Origin: JAVBJN01 sp031546985 | GTDB lineage: Bacteria > Bacteroidota > Bacteroidia > Chitinophagales > Chitinophagaceae | Assembly (NCBI GenBank): GCA_031546985.1 | Contig: JAVBJN010000071.1 | Coordinates: 62,001 to 126,000, forward strand | Length of the DNA stretch: 64,000 nucleotides | Direction of reading: 5' to 3' | Part shown: positions 7,205 through 16,017 of the stretch, piece by piece | Position numbering within the stretch: position 1 is the first letter of the stretch | Layout of the letters: every line of letters begins with the position of its first letter | Program-made: the position numbers and the translations under genes | The notes under the pieces: model-generated | What the model saw: only the letters and a program-made list of their open reading frames with translations | Databases searched by the model: none | What the model was told of the DNA's origin: nothing

Positions 7205-9027
7205 AACGGAACTACAATTTTAATGTCATATCCCTGCGGATATTGATTATTAATATGAATACGCCCTTTAATCTGGGCTACCCGTGCCTTGATATTGCTC
7301 AGGCCCTGGCCATCTTTGTCCATATGTCCGGCCGGAAACCCTTTACCATCGTCGCAGTAATCAAGCTGCAACGTTTGCTCTGTTTTACTCACCTTCACGT
7401 TAATGTGAGAAGAGTCGGCATGCTTTACCGAGTTATTCACCAGCTCCTGCATCACACGCAGCAATTGGTTGTATTTTTCGAAACTCAATGGCAATGAATT
7501 TTCATCACAATCCACACTGTAATCCACACCGGTAACCCGTTTGGTCTTACGCAGCAGATCTTCTGTCTCCTTTACCAAATCGCGGCTAAAATACGCTTTA
7601 TCCTGCTTTAATTCACGTGAAAGGTCGCGTACCGTATTAAGTGTATTGGTCAATTGCTCTTCCAGTTCTTTAAGATCTACCTTTCCGGTCCTGTTTTTTT
7701 GCATAGCGCTTACCACCAGCATTTTGGAATAGAACAGCATAGGGCCTATCTGGTCGTGTACATTACGGGCCAGGTTTACCCGCGCTTCGGTATATTTTTT
7801 ATTCTGGTTGTACCGCATGCGGTAAAAGATAACCAACACCGCCAGCACAAACGACAGGAAAGCCAGCGCCATAATCCAGGTAAAGGTGGTCATCCGGATT
7901 TTTTCGCGGCGGGCTTCTTCCAGGTGTTCGCGGCTCTGCAGCAATTCGGTTTGTGCAAAAAGGCTTTTGTTGAGGTCAGAGATGGTGTTGCGCAGCAACG
8001 AATCTACCAGCACCCTTGAAGTGTTAAGTGCCGCATACGCCCTGGCATAATCTCCCTTTTTCTGGAAAGTGCCTGCCAAACCCTGGTAATAAGAAATATC
8101 GTTATCAATAATGCCACGGTTATAACTGCGGGTGCGGTAAAGCCCCAGGTACTTCTGGCTGCTATCGGTATTTAACGAAGCGTACAGGTTGGCCAGGCGT
8201 ATGTTTACCGAAGACCTGTAATGCTCCTGTTGCGGCGCAGGAAATCCCTTGCTGCTCACAATATTGCGAAGCGCGTACAACATATCGAACTGCCCCACGG
8301 TATCGCCCAGTAAAGTATAGCGGTAATACATGGCATTGAGGTACTGGTACTGGATATTGTACCAATAAGCCCCCAGCGCATCGGTTTGGCGGGCAGCTTT
8401 TTTGCGTATATAAGCCAGGTCGTCTACGAAGTTGGTAAGTCCATTAAGGTTGCCCGTTTTCTGAAAATACGCGGCCATGGTACTGTACAATACCGTAATC
8501 TGGTTAATGAGCTTAGGCTCGCTGGCATATGTAGTATGCTTTACCACATAATTGCATACCGGAGCTATTTCACTAAATTTCTGTAGTGCCTTTTCATAAC
8601 TCTGATTGTTGATATACAGGGTAATGATAAATTGGTAACTGCGAATTACAGACTGTACAAAACGGTTTTGGCTGGCAATTTGCAATGCCTGCTCGTTGTA
8701 GCAAACCGCCATACCAGCGTTCTTCTGCCCTATCGCATGCGAAGCCGCCAGGTGGTAGTAGTTGCATTGCTGTGCCTTAAGATTCGAATCTGAAAAAGCG
8801 GCTACGCGGTACACCTCCAGGTATTTTTCAACACCCGGAGCATAGATGACCGGTACCAGCAGCGAATCATACTGCCTGGCCAATGCCGTGGGCGACACAT
8901 CGCCACCGGCATACTGCGCCCGAAGCTGTTCCAGCATCTGCCATGGGCTGGTTTGCGCCTTTAAAGACGCTACACATGGCAGGAGAAACAGTAAACAGAT
9001 AAGGCTCACTTTTTTCATTTGCTTCAT
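7201..9027 (-). CDS. Sensor histidine kinase with TPR-like sensor region (HisKA_3/NarX type)
   Basis: About 608 residues from the ATG at 9027. The longer frame begins with TTG at 9048, which falls in the likely promoter, so the later ATG (or Met at 9018) is preferred. Signal peptide, then a helical TPR-like periplasmic region to about residue 375, one membrane segment (about 381-405), the dimerisation box ARNVHDQIGPM with the phospho-accepting His, and a HATPase_c domain (N box ELVNNSVKHAD; G box DDGKGFP; GQGLSNIKARV). This is the usual Bacteroidota NarL-type kinase, with one membrane segment and TPR repeats facing the periplasm. Overlaps the regulator gene by 4 bases. The signal sensed is unknown. 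Confidence 0.88.
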   Translation of the reverse strand: MKQMKKVSLICLLFLLPCVASLKAQTSPWQMLEQLRAQYAGGDVSPTALARQYDSLLVPVIYAPGVEKYLEVYRVAAFSDSNLKAQQCNYYHLAASHAIGQKNAGMAVCYNEQALQIASQNRFVQSVIRSYQFIITLYINNQSYEKALQKFSEIAPVCNYVVKHTTYASEPKLINQITVLYSTMAAYFQKTGNLNGLTNFVDDLAYIRKKAARQTDALGAYWYNIQYQYLNAMYYRYTLLGDTVGQFDMLYALRNIVSSKGFPAPQQEHYRSSVNIRLANLYASLNTDSSQKYLGLYRTRSYNRGIIDNDISYYQGLAGTFQKKGDYARAYAALNTSRVLVDSLLRNTISDLNKSLFAQTELLQSREHLEEARREKIRMTTFTWIMALAFLSFVLAVLVIFYRMRYNQNKKYTEARVNLARNVHDQIGPMLFYSKMLVVSAMQKNRTGKVDLKELEEQLTNTLNTVRDLSRELKQDKAYFSRDLVKETEDLLRKTKRVTGVDYSVDCDENSLPLSFEKYNQLLRVMQELVNNSVKHADSSHINVKVSKTEQTLQLDYCDDGKGFPAGHMDKDGQGLSNIKARVAQIKGRIHINNQYPQGYDIKIVVPL

Positions 9028-9150
9028 TTTGAAGTAAAAATATTTCAAATATTATTTTTTTGTTATTTGAAGTATTTATTATAAAATATGATTATCACAA
9101 CATTTTTAAACTTTTTTCGTCTGCTGTTTTTTTCGGGATTTTTTTGCGAA

Positions 9151-9642
9151 CTAAAAAAGAGTCTGGACGCCGGAACTAAGCTTTTGCTCATGTGCCAGTA
9201 ACCACTGCTTTCGGCTTACTCCGGCTGCATAACCGGTAAGTCCGCCGCCCTGGCCCAGAATTCTGTGACAAGGGATCATAATCAGAATCGGATTTTTTCC
9301 GTTTGCACTACCTACGGCCCTGCTGCTATCGGGATCAGCAATTTTTTTGGCTATATCATTATAAGCCTGGGTTTTCCCAAAATGGACGCGTTGCACTTCC
9401 AACCATACCAGCTGCTGGAATGTACTGCCTTCGGGTAGTAACGGTAATTCAAATTGTTTGAGGGTACCTTTAAAGTACTCGTGCAATTGTTTCACGGCAA
9501 GTGCCGTAAGAGAAGAAGGGGAAGTATAAATTGATGGCTGTTGAATAGTATCAAAGTAAACCCTGCGGATGTACTTGTCATCCGCTTCAATGATTATTTT
9601 GCCGATTGGCGAAAAGTACTCGTCGATATAGGGCCAGTTCAT
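9151..9642 (-). CDS. ogt: Methylated-DNA--protein-cysteine methyltransferase
   Basis: 163 residues. Contains the PCHR active-site motif (IMIPCHRILGQGG) whose Cys takes the O6-alkyl group from guanine, the upstream helix region FQQLVWLEVQRVHFGKTQAYNDIA and the Arg-finger region RAVGSANGKNP of the C-terminal MGMT domain, plus the short N-terminal domain. Length fits single-function Ogt; no AraC-like Ada domain. Acts once per molecule to repair alkylated DNA in the cytoplasm. Stands alone, minus strand. Ada versus Ogt naming is loose, but the enzyme class is clear. Confidence 0.93.
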   Translation of the reverse strand: MNWPYIDEYFSPIGKIIIEADDKYIRRVYFDTIQQPSIYTSPSSLTALAVKQLHEYFKGTLKQFELPLLPEGSTFQQLVWLEVQRVHFGKTQAYNDIAKKIADPDSSRAVGSANGKNPILIMIPCHRILGQGGGLTGYAAGVSRKQWLLAHEQKLSSGVQTLF

Positions 9643-10226
9643 CAGCTTTAGTAAAAAACAGGTAAAATTAGGTAAAAACTACTTTGCATCATCATTTTAT
9701 TTTCCATGCTATTTGTGCGCTCCGCTCAGGAAAAAGCCCTATCGCACAACTACATAGACAGGCAAAAGGGTCTTGGGGGTTAGGAGCCTACCCCATTTTT
9801 TTTCTGCACACACACTGGCACGGAAAATGCTATTAAATATAATCTTCTTCTTCTTACCAGCAAAAAATAATAGGACCCGAAAAGCACAACGCTATAATCT
9901 AAAATTTTTTATAAATTTTTATAAATTACATTTTATAAAAATTTATTACATACAAATTCATCCTTTAATAGCTTGTAATGCAGTGTTTAAGCCTCGCAAA
10001 ACTGCAAGCGCTCATATGAGTGTTGGCACATATAAGATATTGGGCTCTAAAACTTCCATTCGGGAACCGAAATCGGCTAAAACCCAATAGCGACGGGCTT
10101 TTTATTTCAAAACCAAGTCCCTATTTTCGTAATCGTTAATCACAAAGGCGCCAGTAGATTGACCCCGTGATTGCCGAAAAACGGGTACCAAAGAGTAGGC
10201 AAGAACCAACCTAATACCACAAAATC
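9643..10226. other. Intergenic region with possible small RNA and leader of the 20-aa peptide
   Basis: No protein gene supported. At 9774-9804 (plus strand) a hairpin of G and C runs (TAGG AG CCTA core) is followed by eight T, which looks like a terminator; upstream, TGTGCG (9714-9719) can pair with CGCACA (9743-9748), suggesting a structured RNA of about 100 nt. 9830-9970 is A+T-rich. TATTTTCG near 10113 could be a -7 element for the downstream peptide unit. All weak; no known RNA family was recognised. Confidence 0.3.
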
Positions 10227-10289
10227 ATGAACATCCTGGTAAACCTGCTGAACGTGATCATGGGCCTGATTTCCTCTCTGTTAGGATAA
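10227..10289 (+). CDS. 20-residue hydrophobic/amphipathic peptide
   Basis: ATG to TAA, encoding MNILVNLLNVIMGLISSLLG. Almost all residues are hydrophobic with Asn/Ser/Gly spaced so that a helix would be amphipathic. It is followed 34 bases later by a 17-bp-stem terminator, preceded by about 100 bases with a possible promoter, and is not antisense to any gene, so it looks like a transcript made for this peptide. Similar short helical peptides elsewhere act as type I toxins, membrane-active modulins or small membrane-protein partners. No family recognised; coding status is inferred from the unit structure alone. Confidence 0.5.
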   Translation: MNILVNLLNVIMGLISSLLG

Positions 10290-10323
10290 TCTCCCCCTGA
10301 ACAATCCTGTTAAAGGATTTGAT

Positions 10324-10361
10324 AAATAAAACGAGTGCACTGCGGTGCACTCGTTTTATTT
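10324..10361 (+). terminator. Strong terminator after the 20-aa peptide
   Basis: 17-bp stem (10324-10340 with 10345-10361) with a TGCG tetraloop; the outer stem is A/T so either strand sees a T tract. It ends the short plus-strand peptide unit. Confidence 0.8.
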
Positions 10362-10477
10362 TGCCCCTGCCCTTGCTTTTGGTTCTTAACCACTGAGGTA
10401 AAAAGAAGAAACAATTAGCCACCGAGACCTGGCAGGTGCGGAGAGAAGAATCGAATAGCTGGTTTCAGGTAAAAAAA

Positions 10478-10503
10478 CAGGCCCCGCATTGCTGCGGGGC
10501 CTG
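10478..10503 (-). terminator. Terminator of the rpsL-rpsG-fusA transcript
   Basis: 11-bp stem (10478-10488 with 10493-10503), rich in G+C, followed on the minus strand by seven T. It lies 28 bases after the fusA stop. Confidence 0.9.
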
Positions 10504-10530
10504 ACAGGTTTTATATAAATGCCTTAGAAA

Positions 10531-12675
10531 TTAAGCATTAACTTTTCCTTTCACCTTAGCGATAACTGTTTCAGCTACGTTAGTAGGTGCAGGAGCGTAG
10601 TGACTGAATTCCATGGTAGAAGCAGCACGGCCGGAAGACAGTGAACGCAGTTGGGTTACATAACCGAACATTTCGCTCAATGGCACTTTAGCCTTGATTA
10701 CCTGAGCACCAGCTCTTGAATCCATACCTTCCAGCATACCACGACGACGGTTCAGGTCACCTGTTACGTCACCCATGTATTGGTCTGGGGTAGTTACTTC
10801 TACTTTCATGATTGGTTCCAGCAGTACTGGTTTCGCTTTGGCACCAGCCTCACGGAAACCTTGCTTAGCGCAAAGTTCGAAAGACATAGCATCGGAATCC
10901 ACTGCGTGGAAGCTACCGTCAAATACGCGGATCTTCATGTTGTCTACCGGGAAGTTAGCCAGTACACCATTACCCATTGAGTTTTCGAAACCTTTGATGA
11001 TCGCAGGAACGAACTCACGAGGGATAGATCCACCGAACAGGTCGTTTACGAACTGGAAGTTCTTCTCAGGGTTAGCTTCTTTCCAATCTGCATCGATAGG
11101 GCCCAGTTCAAACTGGATGTCGGCGAATTTACCGCGACCACCGGTTTGTTTTTTCAGGGTTTCACGGTGTGTAACAGAAACCTGGAAAGACTCTTTATAA
11201 GCAACCTGGGGAGCACCCTGGTTAATTTCAACTTTGAACTCACGCTTCATACGATCGATGATGATCTCCAGGTGCAGCTCACCCATACCTTGCAGGATGG
11301 TCTGTCCGGTTTCTTCATCGGTATTTACACGCAGGGTAGGATCTTCTTCTACCAGTTTAGCGATAGCCATACCCATTTTATCAACGTCGGCCTGAGTTTT
11401 AGGCTCAATAGCGATCGCGATTACAGGCTCAGGGAAGGTCATAGACTCCAGAACGATCGGGTGAGACTCTACGCAAAGGGTATCACCGGTTTTGATGTCT
11501 TTGAAACCTACAGCAGCTCCGATATCACCAGCTTCGATGAAATCGATTGGGTTCTGCTTGTTGGCGTGCATCTGCATGATACGGCTGATACGCTCGTTTT
11601 TACCGGTACGGGTATTGAGAACGTAAGAACCAGCATCCAGGTGACCGGAATAAGCCCGGAAGAACGCCAGACGACCTACGAAAGGATCGGTCATGATTTT
11701 GAAAGCCAGTGCAGAGAATGGTTCTTTTGCATCTGGTTTACGGATTTCAGGCTCACCAGAATCGGGGTTGGTACCTTCGATAGCTTCGATATCAACAGGA
11801 GAAGGCAGGTAACGGCAAACCGCATCCAGCATTTTCTGTACACCTTTGTTTTTGAATGAAGAACCACACATCATTGGAATGATAGCGATTTCGCAAGTTG
11901 CGTTACGGATCGCGTTGTGGATTTCAGCTTCGGTGATGGTGCTAGGATCTTCGAACCATTTGGTCATCAGATTCTCATCGTAAGAAGCTACAGCTTCGAG
12001 CAGGTTTGATCTCCACTCTTCAGCTTCTTCTTTCATATCGGCAGGAATTTCAATCTCCTGGTATTTAGCACCTTGTGTGCTGTCGTCCCAGATAATACCT
12101 TTCATGGTAATCAGGTCAACCACACCTTTAAAATGATCTTCTGCACCGATAGGCAGTACCAAAGGCACAGGGTTTGCACCCAGCATCTCTTTAACCTGCT
12201 TAACTACGTTCAGGAAGTCAGCACCGGAACGGTCCATTTTGTTAACGAAACCGATACGTGGTACTTTATATTTGTTAGCCTGGCGCCAAACTGTTTCAGA
12301 CTGAGGCTCTACACCCGATACAGCGCAGAACAGGGAAACCAGACCATCCAGTACACGCAATGAACGCTCTACCTCTACAGTAAAGTCTACGTGACCCGGA
12401 GTATCAATGATATTGAATTTATATGTCTTGGTATCAGAAGTTTTTTCACCCTGTACAGTTGGGAAGTTCCAAAAGCAGGTAGTAGCAGCAGAAGTGATGG
12501 TAATACCACGTTCTTGTTCCTGGGCCATCCAGTCCATGGTTGCTGCACCTTCGTGTACTTCACCAATTTTGTGTGTTTTTCCGGTGTAGTACAGAATACG
12601 CTCGGTAGTAGTCGTTTTACCGGCGTCAATGTGAGCCGCGATACCGATGTTGCGTTGAAAACGTAAGTCTGCCAT
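10531..12675 (-). CDS. fusA: Elongation factor G
   Basis: 714 residues, normal EF-G length. G1 AHIDAGKTTTTERIL, G2 region RGITI, G3 DTPGHVDFTVEVERS and G4 NKMDR are all present, followed by domains II-V (EF-G_C near the end, with GMLEGMDSRAGAQVI). Drives ribosome translocation with GTP in the cytoplasm. Third gene of the str cluster rpsL-rpsG-fusA; the tuf gene is not here but 45 kb away. A minus-strand TACCTTTG element (12717-12710) 35 bases upstream of the ATG suggests an additional internal promoter for fusA, though its -33 box is poor. Terminator follows directly. Confidence 0.97.
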   Translation of the reverse strand: MADLRFQRNIGIAAHIDAGKTTTTERILYYTGKTHKIGEVHEGAATMDWMAQEQERGITITSAATTCFWNFPTVQGEKTSDTKTYKFNIIDTPGHVDFTVEVERSLRVLDGLVSLFCAVSGVEPQSETVWRQANKYKVPRIGFVNKMDRSGADFLNVVKQVKEMLGANPVPLVLPIGAEDHFKGVVDLITMKGIIWDDSTQGAKYQEIEIPADMKEEAEEWRSNLLEAVASYDENLMTKWFEDPSTITEAEIHNAIRNATCEIAIIPMMCGSSFKNKGVQKMLDAVCRYLPSPVDIEAIEGTNPDSGEPEIRKPDAKEPFSALAFKIMTDPFVGRLAFFRAYSGHLDAGSYVLNTRTGKNERISRIMQMHANKQNPIDFIEAGDIGAAVGFKDIKTGDTLCVESHPIVLESMTFPEPVIAIAIEPKTQADVDKMGMAIAKLVEEDPTLRVNTDEETGQTILQGMGELHLEIIIDRMKREFKVEINQGAPQVAYKESFQVSVTHRETLKKQTGGRGKFADIQFELGPIDADWKEANPEKNFQFVNDLFGGSIPREFVPAIIKGFENSMGNGVLANFPVDNMKIRVFDGSFHAVDSDAMSFELCAKQGFREAGAKAKPVLLEPIMKVEVTTPDQYMGDVTGDLNRRRGMLEGMDSRAGAQVIKAKVPLSEMFGYVTQLRSLSSGRAASTMEFSHYAPAPTNVAETVIAKVKGKVNA

Positions 12676-12841
12676 AAAGCGTGTTGTTGTTTTTTAATAC
12701 AATTGGGCGCAAAGGTAAACTTTTTTTAATAAAAAAGGACCTACTGCTTTCCCGCGAAAAGATGTTTTCGAAAAAATTAATGTTAACCAAAACAGGCTAC
12801 CCTGCGGATAGCCTGCCTCGAAATATGCTGAATGAAATTCA

Positions 12842-13309
12842 TTAAACTCTGAAGTGAGAGAATGCCTTGTTGGCTTCAGCCATTTTGTGAATGTCTTCTT
12901 TCTTTTTGAAAGCTCCACCTTCACCTTTTGCAGCTGCTACGATTTCAGCAGACAATTTGTCGGCCATTGTTCTGCCGTTACGATCACGAGAGAAACGGAT
13001 CAACCATTTCATGCTCAGAGAGATCTTACGGTCAGGACGAATTTCGGTAGGAATCTGGAAAGTAGAACCACCAATACGACGGCTGCGTACTTCTACTGCA
13101 GGCGTAACATTAGAGATTGCTTTTTTCCACATTTCATAACCATTTTCACCGGTTTGTTTTTCTACCAATGCCAGAGCATCGTAGAAAATGGTCATCGCGG
13201 TACTTTTTTTACCATCCCACATCAGACAGTTTACAAAACGTGTAACTGACTTATCGTTATATGTTGGATCAGGAGCTAAAGGCAGCTTCTTAGCTTGTGT
13301 CTTCCTCAT
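12842..13309 (-). CDS. rpsG: 30S ribosomal protein S7
   Basis: 155 residues, usual length. Carries the S7 core: KSVTRFVNCLMWDGKKSTA near the N-terminus, NVTPAVEVRSRRIGGSTFQIP in the middle and KREDIHKMAEANKAF-type end. Binds the 3' major domain of 16S rRNA and nucleates the 30S head. Lies 32 bases after rpsL on the same strand; the 166-base gap to fusA carries a possible second promoter. Confidence 0.97.
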   Translation of the reverse strand: MRKTQAKKLPLAPDPTYNDKSVTRFVNCLMWDGKKSTAMTIFYDALALVEKQTGENGYEMWKKAISNVTPAVEVRSRRIGGSTFQIPTEIRPDRKISLSMKWLIRFSRDRNGRTMADKLSAEIVAAAKGEGGAFKKKEDIHKMAEANKAFSHFRV

Positions 13310-13341
13310 GACTTACTGTATATTAATTAGATTGAAGTAAA

Positions 13342-13722
13342 TTATTTCTTAACTTTTTCGCGTTTGGTACCGTATTTAGAGCGGCTTTGTTTACGGCCTT
13401 TAACACCGGCAGTATCCAGAGCACCACGAACGATATGGTAACGCACACCTGGTAAATCCTTAACACGACCACCACGAATCAGAACGATAGAGTGTTCTTG
13501 CAGGTTGTGACCTTCACCAGGAATATAAGCAATAACCTCAATTTTATTAGTCAGACGAACTTTAGCTACTTTACGTAACGCTGAGTTTGGCTTCTTAGGC
13601 GTTGTAGTATAAACGCGGGTGCAAACACCGCGACGTTGGGGGCAGGCATCCAAAGCACGAGACTTAGACTTGGCCTTAACGATTGTTCTTCCTTTTCTTA
13701 CTAATTGTTGTATTGTAGGCAT
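13342..13722 (-). CDS. rpsL: 30S ribosomal protein S12
   Basis: 126 residues. Decoding-centre protein with the conserved TTPKKPNSALRKVAKVRL and RVKDLPGVRYH segments. The lysines equivalent to E. coli K42 and K87 are unchanged, so no streptomycin-resistance substitution is seen at these sites. First gene of rpsL-rpsG-fusA, with a clear promoter just upstream. Confidence 0.97.
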   Translation of the reverse strand: MPTIQQLVRKGRTIVKAKSKSRALDACPQRRGVCTRVYTTTPKKPNSALRKVAKVRLTNKIEVIAYIPGEGHNLQEHSIVLIRGGRVKDLPGVRYHIVRGALDTAGVKGRKQSRSKYGTKREKVKK

Positions 13723-13748
13723 TCTATTCCAGAATTTTTTACGGACTG

Positions 13749-13779
13749 CAAAAGTATTTCGTTTTTATTTATCAAACAA
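13749..13779 (-). promoter_or_regulatory. Promoter of rpsL-rpsG-fusA
   Basis: On the minus strand TTG (13779-13777), 20 bases, then TACTTTTG (13756-13749), a full match to the Bacteroidota TTG-N19..21-TAnnTTTG consensus. Start of transcription would fall about 20 bases before the rpsL ATG. Confidence 0.75.
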
Positions 13780-13800
13780 CTTTTTTTGAAAAAAAACTGT

Positions 13801-14871
13801 TTACACAGTGAAAATCCAGTCATGGGTATCGGCTACACGGCCATAACGGATATCATCAAGCTCTTTCTTCACATTGTTGGCAATGGTCCATTCCTCCATT
13901 GGAGGCAGTACCATCTTGTGCTCTTTATAGGTAAGGGAGGCGATAGGTGCCAGGGAGGCAGCAGTACCACTACCAAAAGCTTCTTTCAGCTGTCCGGCTT
14001 TGTAGGCTTCTTCCACTTCATCGAGGCTAATGGCTCTTTCCTCTACGGTAATGCCTTTGGCTCTGAGCAGGGTAATAATACTGTCGCGGGTTACACCGGC
14101 CAGGATAGTACCTTGTTCCAGATCGGGGGTAATTACTTTATCGCCAATTACGAAAAACACGTTCATGGTACCAATTTCCTGAGCGTATTTGTGCTCAAAA
14201 CCATCGGTCCACAGGATCTGATCATAACCCATAGCACGTACTTCGGCCATCGGGAACATGCTGGCACCGTAGTTACCGGCAGCTTTGGTTTCTCCGATAC
14301 CACCGGGGAACGCTCTTACATACTTATCATGTACATAAATGTTTACAGGCTGGCTGTAATAAGCGCCGGAAGGGCTGGTGATGATCATGAAACGGAATTG
14401 CTCCGCCGGGCGCACACCAATAAACTCATCGGTTGCGAACATAAACGGGCGGATATACAGTGCACTACCCTCTGCAGCAGGCACCCAGGCTTCGTCCAGT
14501 TTCAGCAACTGGCGCAGGCCTTCCATGAAAATTTCTTCAGGCACATCGGGCATACCCATGCGGTGCGCCGATTTATTAAAACGCTTCCAGTTGGCATCGG
14601 GACGGAAAATGGTAACTTCACCCTGTGGGTTGCGGTACGCTTTTACGCCTTCGAAAATAGCCTGACCGTAGTGTATAAATGTAGTAGCGGGACTTAAAGA
14701 CAAATCACCATAAGGAACGATTTCGGGCGTTTTCCACGCACCGTCTTCGTAATCAGCCACTAACATGTGGTCGGCATAAAGTTTACCGAAACGGATATCC
14801 TGCTGATCTAACTGGCCTATTCTGCTCTGCTCAATCTTGTTGATCTTTATTTCAGCCGACTTTATATCCAT
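13801..14871 (-). CDS. ilvE: Branched-chain amino acid aminotransferase
   Basis: About 356 residues from the ATG at 14871 (MDIKSAEIKI); an upstream in-frame ATG at 14904 adds an unlikely FLWPHKNIII extension. Fold-type IV PLP enzyme of the long BCAT type: the lysine in ETKAAGNYGAS holds PLP, then QILWTDGFEHKYAQEIGTMN and GTILAGVTRDSI, and the GSGTAASLAPI loop. Transfers amino groups between Leu/Ile/Val and 2-oxoglutarate in the cytoplasm. Stands alone, 78 bases from rpsL on the same strand. Other ilv genes are not in the window. Confidence 0.94.
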   Translation of the reverse strand: MDIKSAEIKINKIEQSRIGQLDQQDIRFGKLYADHMLVADYEDGAWKTPEIVPYGDLSLSPATTFIHYGQAIFEGVKAYRNPQGEVTIFRPDANWKRFNKSAHRMGMPDVPEEIFMEGLRQLLKLDEAWVPAAEGSALYIRPFMFATDEFIGVRPAEQFRFMIITSPSGAYYSQPVNIYVHDKYVRAFPGGIGETKAAGNYGASMFPMAEVRAMGYDQILWTDGFEHKYAQEIGTMNVFFVIGDKVITPDLEQGTILAGVTRDSIITLLRAKGITVEERAISLDEVEEAYKAGQLKEAFGSGTAASLAPIASLTYKEHKMVLPPMEEWTIANNVKKELDDIRYGRVADTHDWIFTV

Positions 14872-14942
14872 AATGATTATATTTTTGTGGGGCCAAAGAA
14901 ACAAAAAAATCCATAACTGGCGAATAAAAACATCCGTTTAAC

Positions 14943-15419
14943 ATGTTACTTCCTGATAATCTTCAAATTAATGAACCCCTGTTTGTAGATGAGCAGGTGG
15001 TTTTTGTGTGCGAAAACGAGCCGAATCATCCGGAGAGCATTGCACCCTTCCAAAGCCAGACACCCGAAAACGTGTTTATGGTAAAACCCGACCAGGCTAC
15101 CCTGGCCGATGCAGATGCCCTGTTTATCCAAAAAATCATTGGCGCCTGCGATAACGATGCGGCCAAAACCCTGTGTTTGGTTTGGCAACCGGGCCTTTCC
15201 ATTGCCACCATTAACCGGCTATACTCCCCTGCCCGCCTTGTTATGGTAGGCCTGCGCCCCGATGAAGTGAACCTGCATATGCAAATGCCGCTCAACAGCG
15301 TGGTGAAGCTGAATAAGCAGCAACTCATATTTGCAGCCTCTATCCAGGCCATGAACGCCAATGCCCAGCTCAAGAACGACCTGTGGCACAATGCCCTTAA
15401 ACTGACCTTCAATAAATAA
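14943..15419 (+). CDS. Conserved-looking protein of unknown function
   Basis: 158 residues, no signal peptide or membrane segment. N-terminal half begins LLPDNLQINEPLFVDEQVVFVC; the middle has a repeated pattern of small and charged residues (ATLADADALFIQKIIGACD) and the end is helical. Starts 72 bases from divergent ilvE and ends 5 bases before rdgB, so it is probably co-transcribed with rdgB and the thioesterase. I did not recognise the family; an acidic cytoplasmic protein tied to DNA or nucleotide metabolism would fit the neighbour, but this is only context. Confidence 0.7.
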   Translation: MLLPDNLQINEPLFVDEQVVFVCENEPNHPESIAPFQSQTPENVFMVKPDQATLADADALFIQKIIGACDNDAAKTLCLVWQPGLSIATINRLYSPARLVMVGLRPDEVNLHMQMPLNSVVKLNKQQLIFAASIQAMNANAQLKNDLWHNALKLTFNK

Positions 15420-15424
15420 CCCGC

Positions 15425-16006
15425 ATGACACCCACCCTTGTATTTGCCAGCAACAACCAAAACAAACTAAAAGAGATAGCCGCCCTGCTCGAAAACGCTT
15501 TTGAGATGGTAACGCTGGAAGAAGCGGGCATTACCGAAGACCTGCCCGAGCCTTATTTTACCCTGGAAGAGAATGCGCAGAGCAAAGCCCGCTACCTGTA
15601 TGAGCAAACCGGCAAAAACTGCTTTAGCGAAGATACCGGCCTCGAAGTGGCTGCCCTCAATGGTATGCCCGGCGCCCTGAGTGCCCGCTATGCCGGCGAG
15701 CAGAAATCGGCCAACGACAATATGGCCAAAATACTGCACGAGCTGGAAGGCAACACCAACCGCGATGCCCGGTTTAGAACGGTGATCTGCCTTATTCTCG
15801 ATGGTAAGGAATACCTGGTAGATGGTGTGTGCGAAGGCACTATTGCCACCGAACGCTCCGGAGAAAAAGGCTTTGGCTACGATCCCATTTTTTTGCCCAA
15901 TGGCGAGCTCCGCACTTTCGGAGAAATGGAGATGGAAGAAAAATCGCAGTACAGCCACCGCTCCAAAGCGTTTAAATCGCTGAAATCTTTATTGAAAAAC
16001 CTATAA
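15425..16006 (+). CDS. rdgB: Non-canonical purine NTP pyrophosphatase (dITP/XTP)
   Basis: 193 residues, typical of the Ham1/RdgB family. Starts with LVFASNNQNKLKEIAALL (nucleotide-binding SNNxxK), followed by ARYLYEQTGKNCFSEDTGLEV with the metal-binding acidic residues, PGALSARYAGE, and GFGYDPIFLPNG near the end. Removes dITP, ITP and XTP from the pool by hydrolysis to the monophosphates. Sits 5 bases after the unknown ORF and 11 bases before the thioesterase gene, plus strand. Confidence 0.95.
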   Translation: MTPTLVFASNNQNKLKEIAALLENAFEMVTLEEAGITEDLPEPYFTLEENAQSKARYLYEQTGKNCFSEDTGLEVAALNGMPGALSARYAGEQKSANDNMAKILHELEGNTNRDARFRTVICLILDGKEYLVDGVCEGTIATERSGEKGFGYDPIFLPNGELRTFGEMEMEEKSQYSHRSKAFKSLKSLLKNL

Positions 16007-16017
16007 GTGGCGAAGGC

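Noticed and set aside
9773..10090. 105-codon plus-strand ORF
   Set aside because: Begins inside a terminator-like hairpin and runs through A+T-rich sequence with a low-complexity Lys/Ile/Phe translation.
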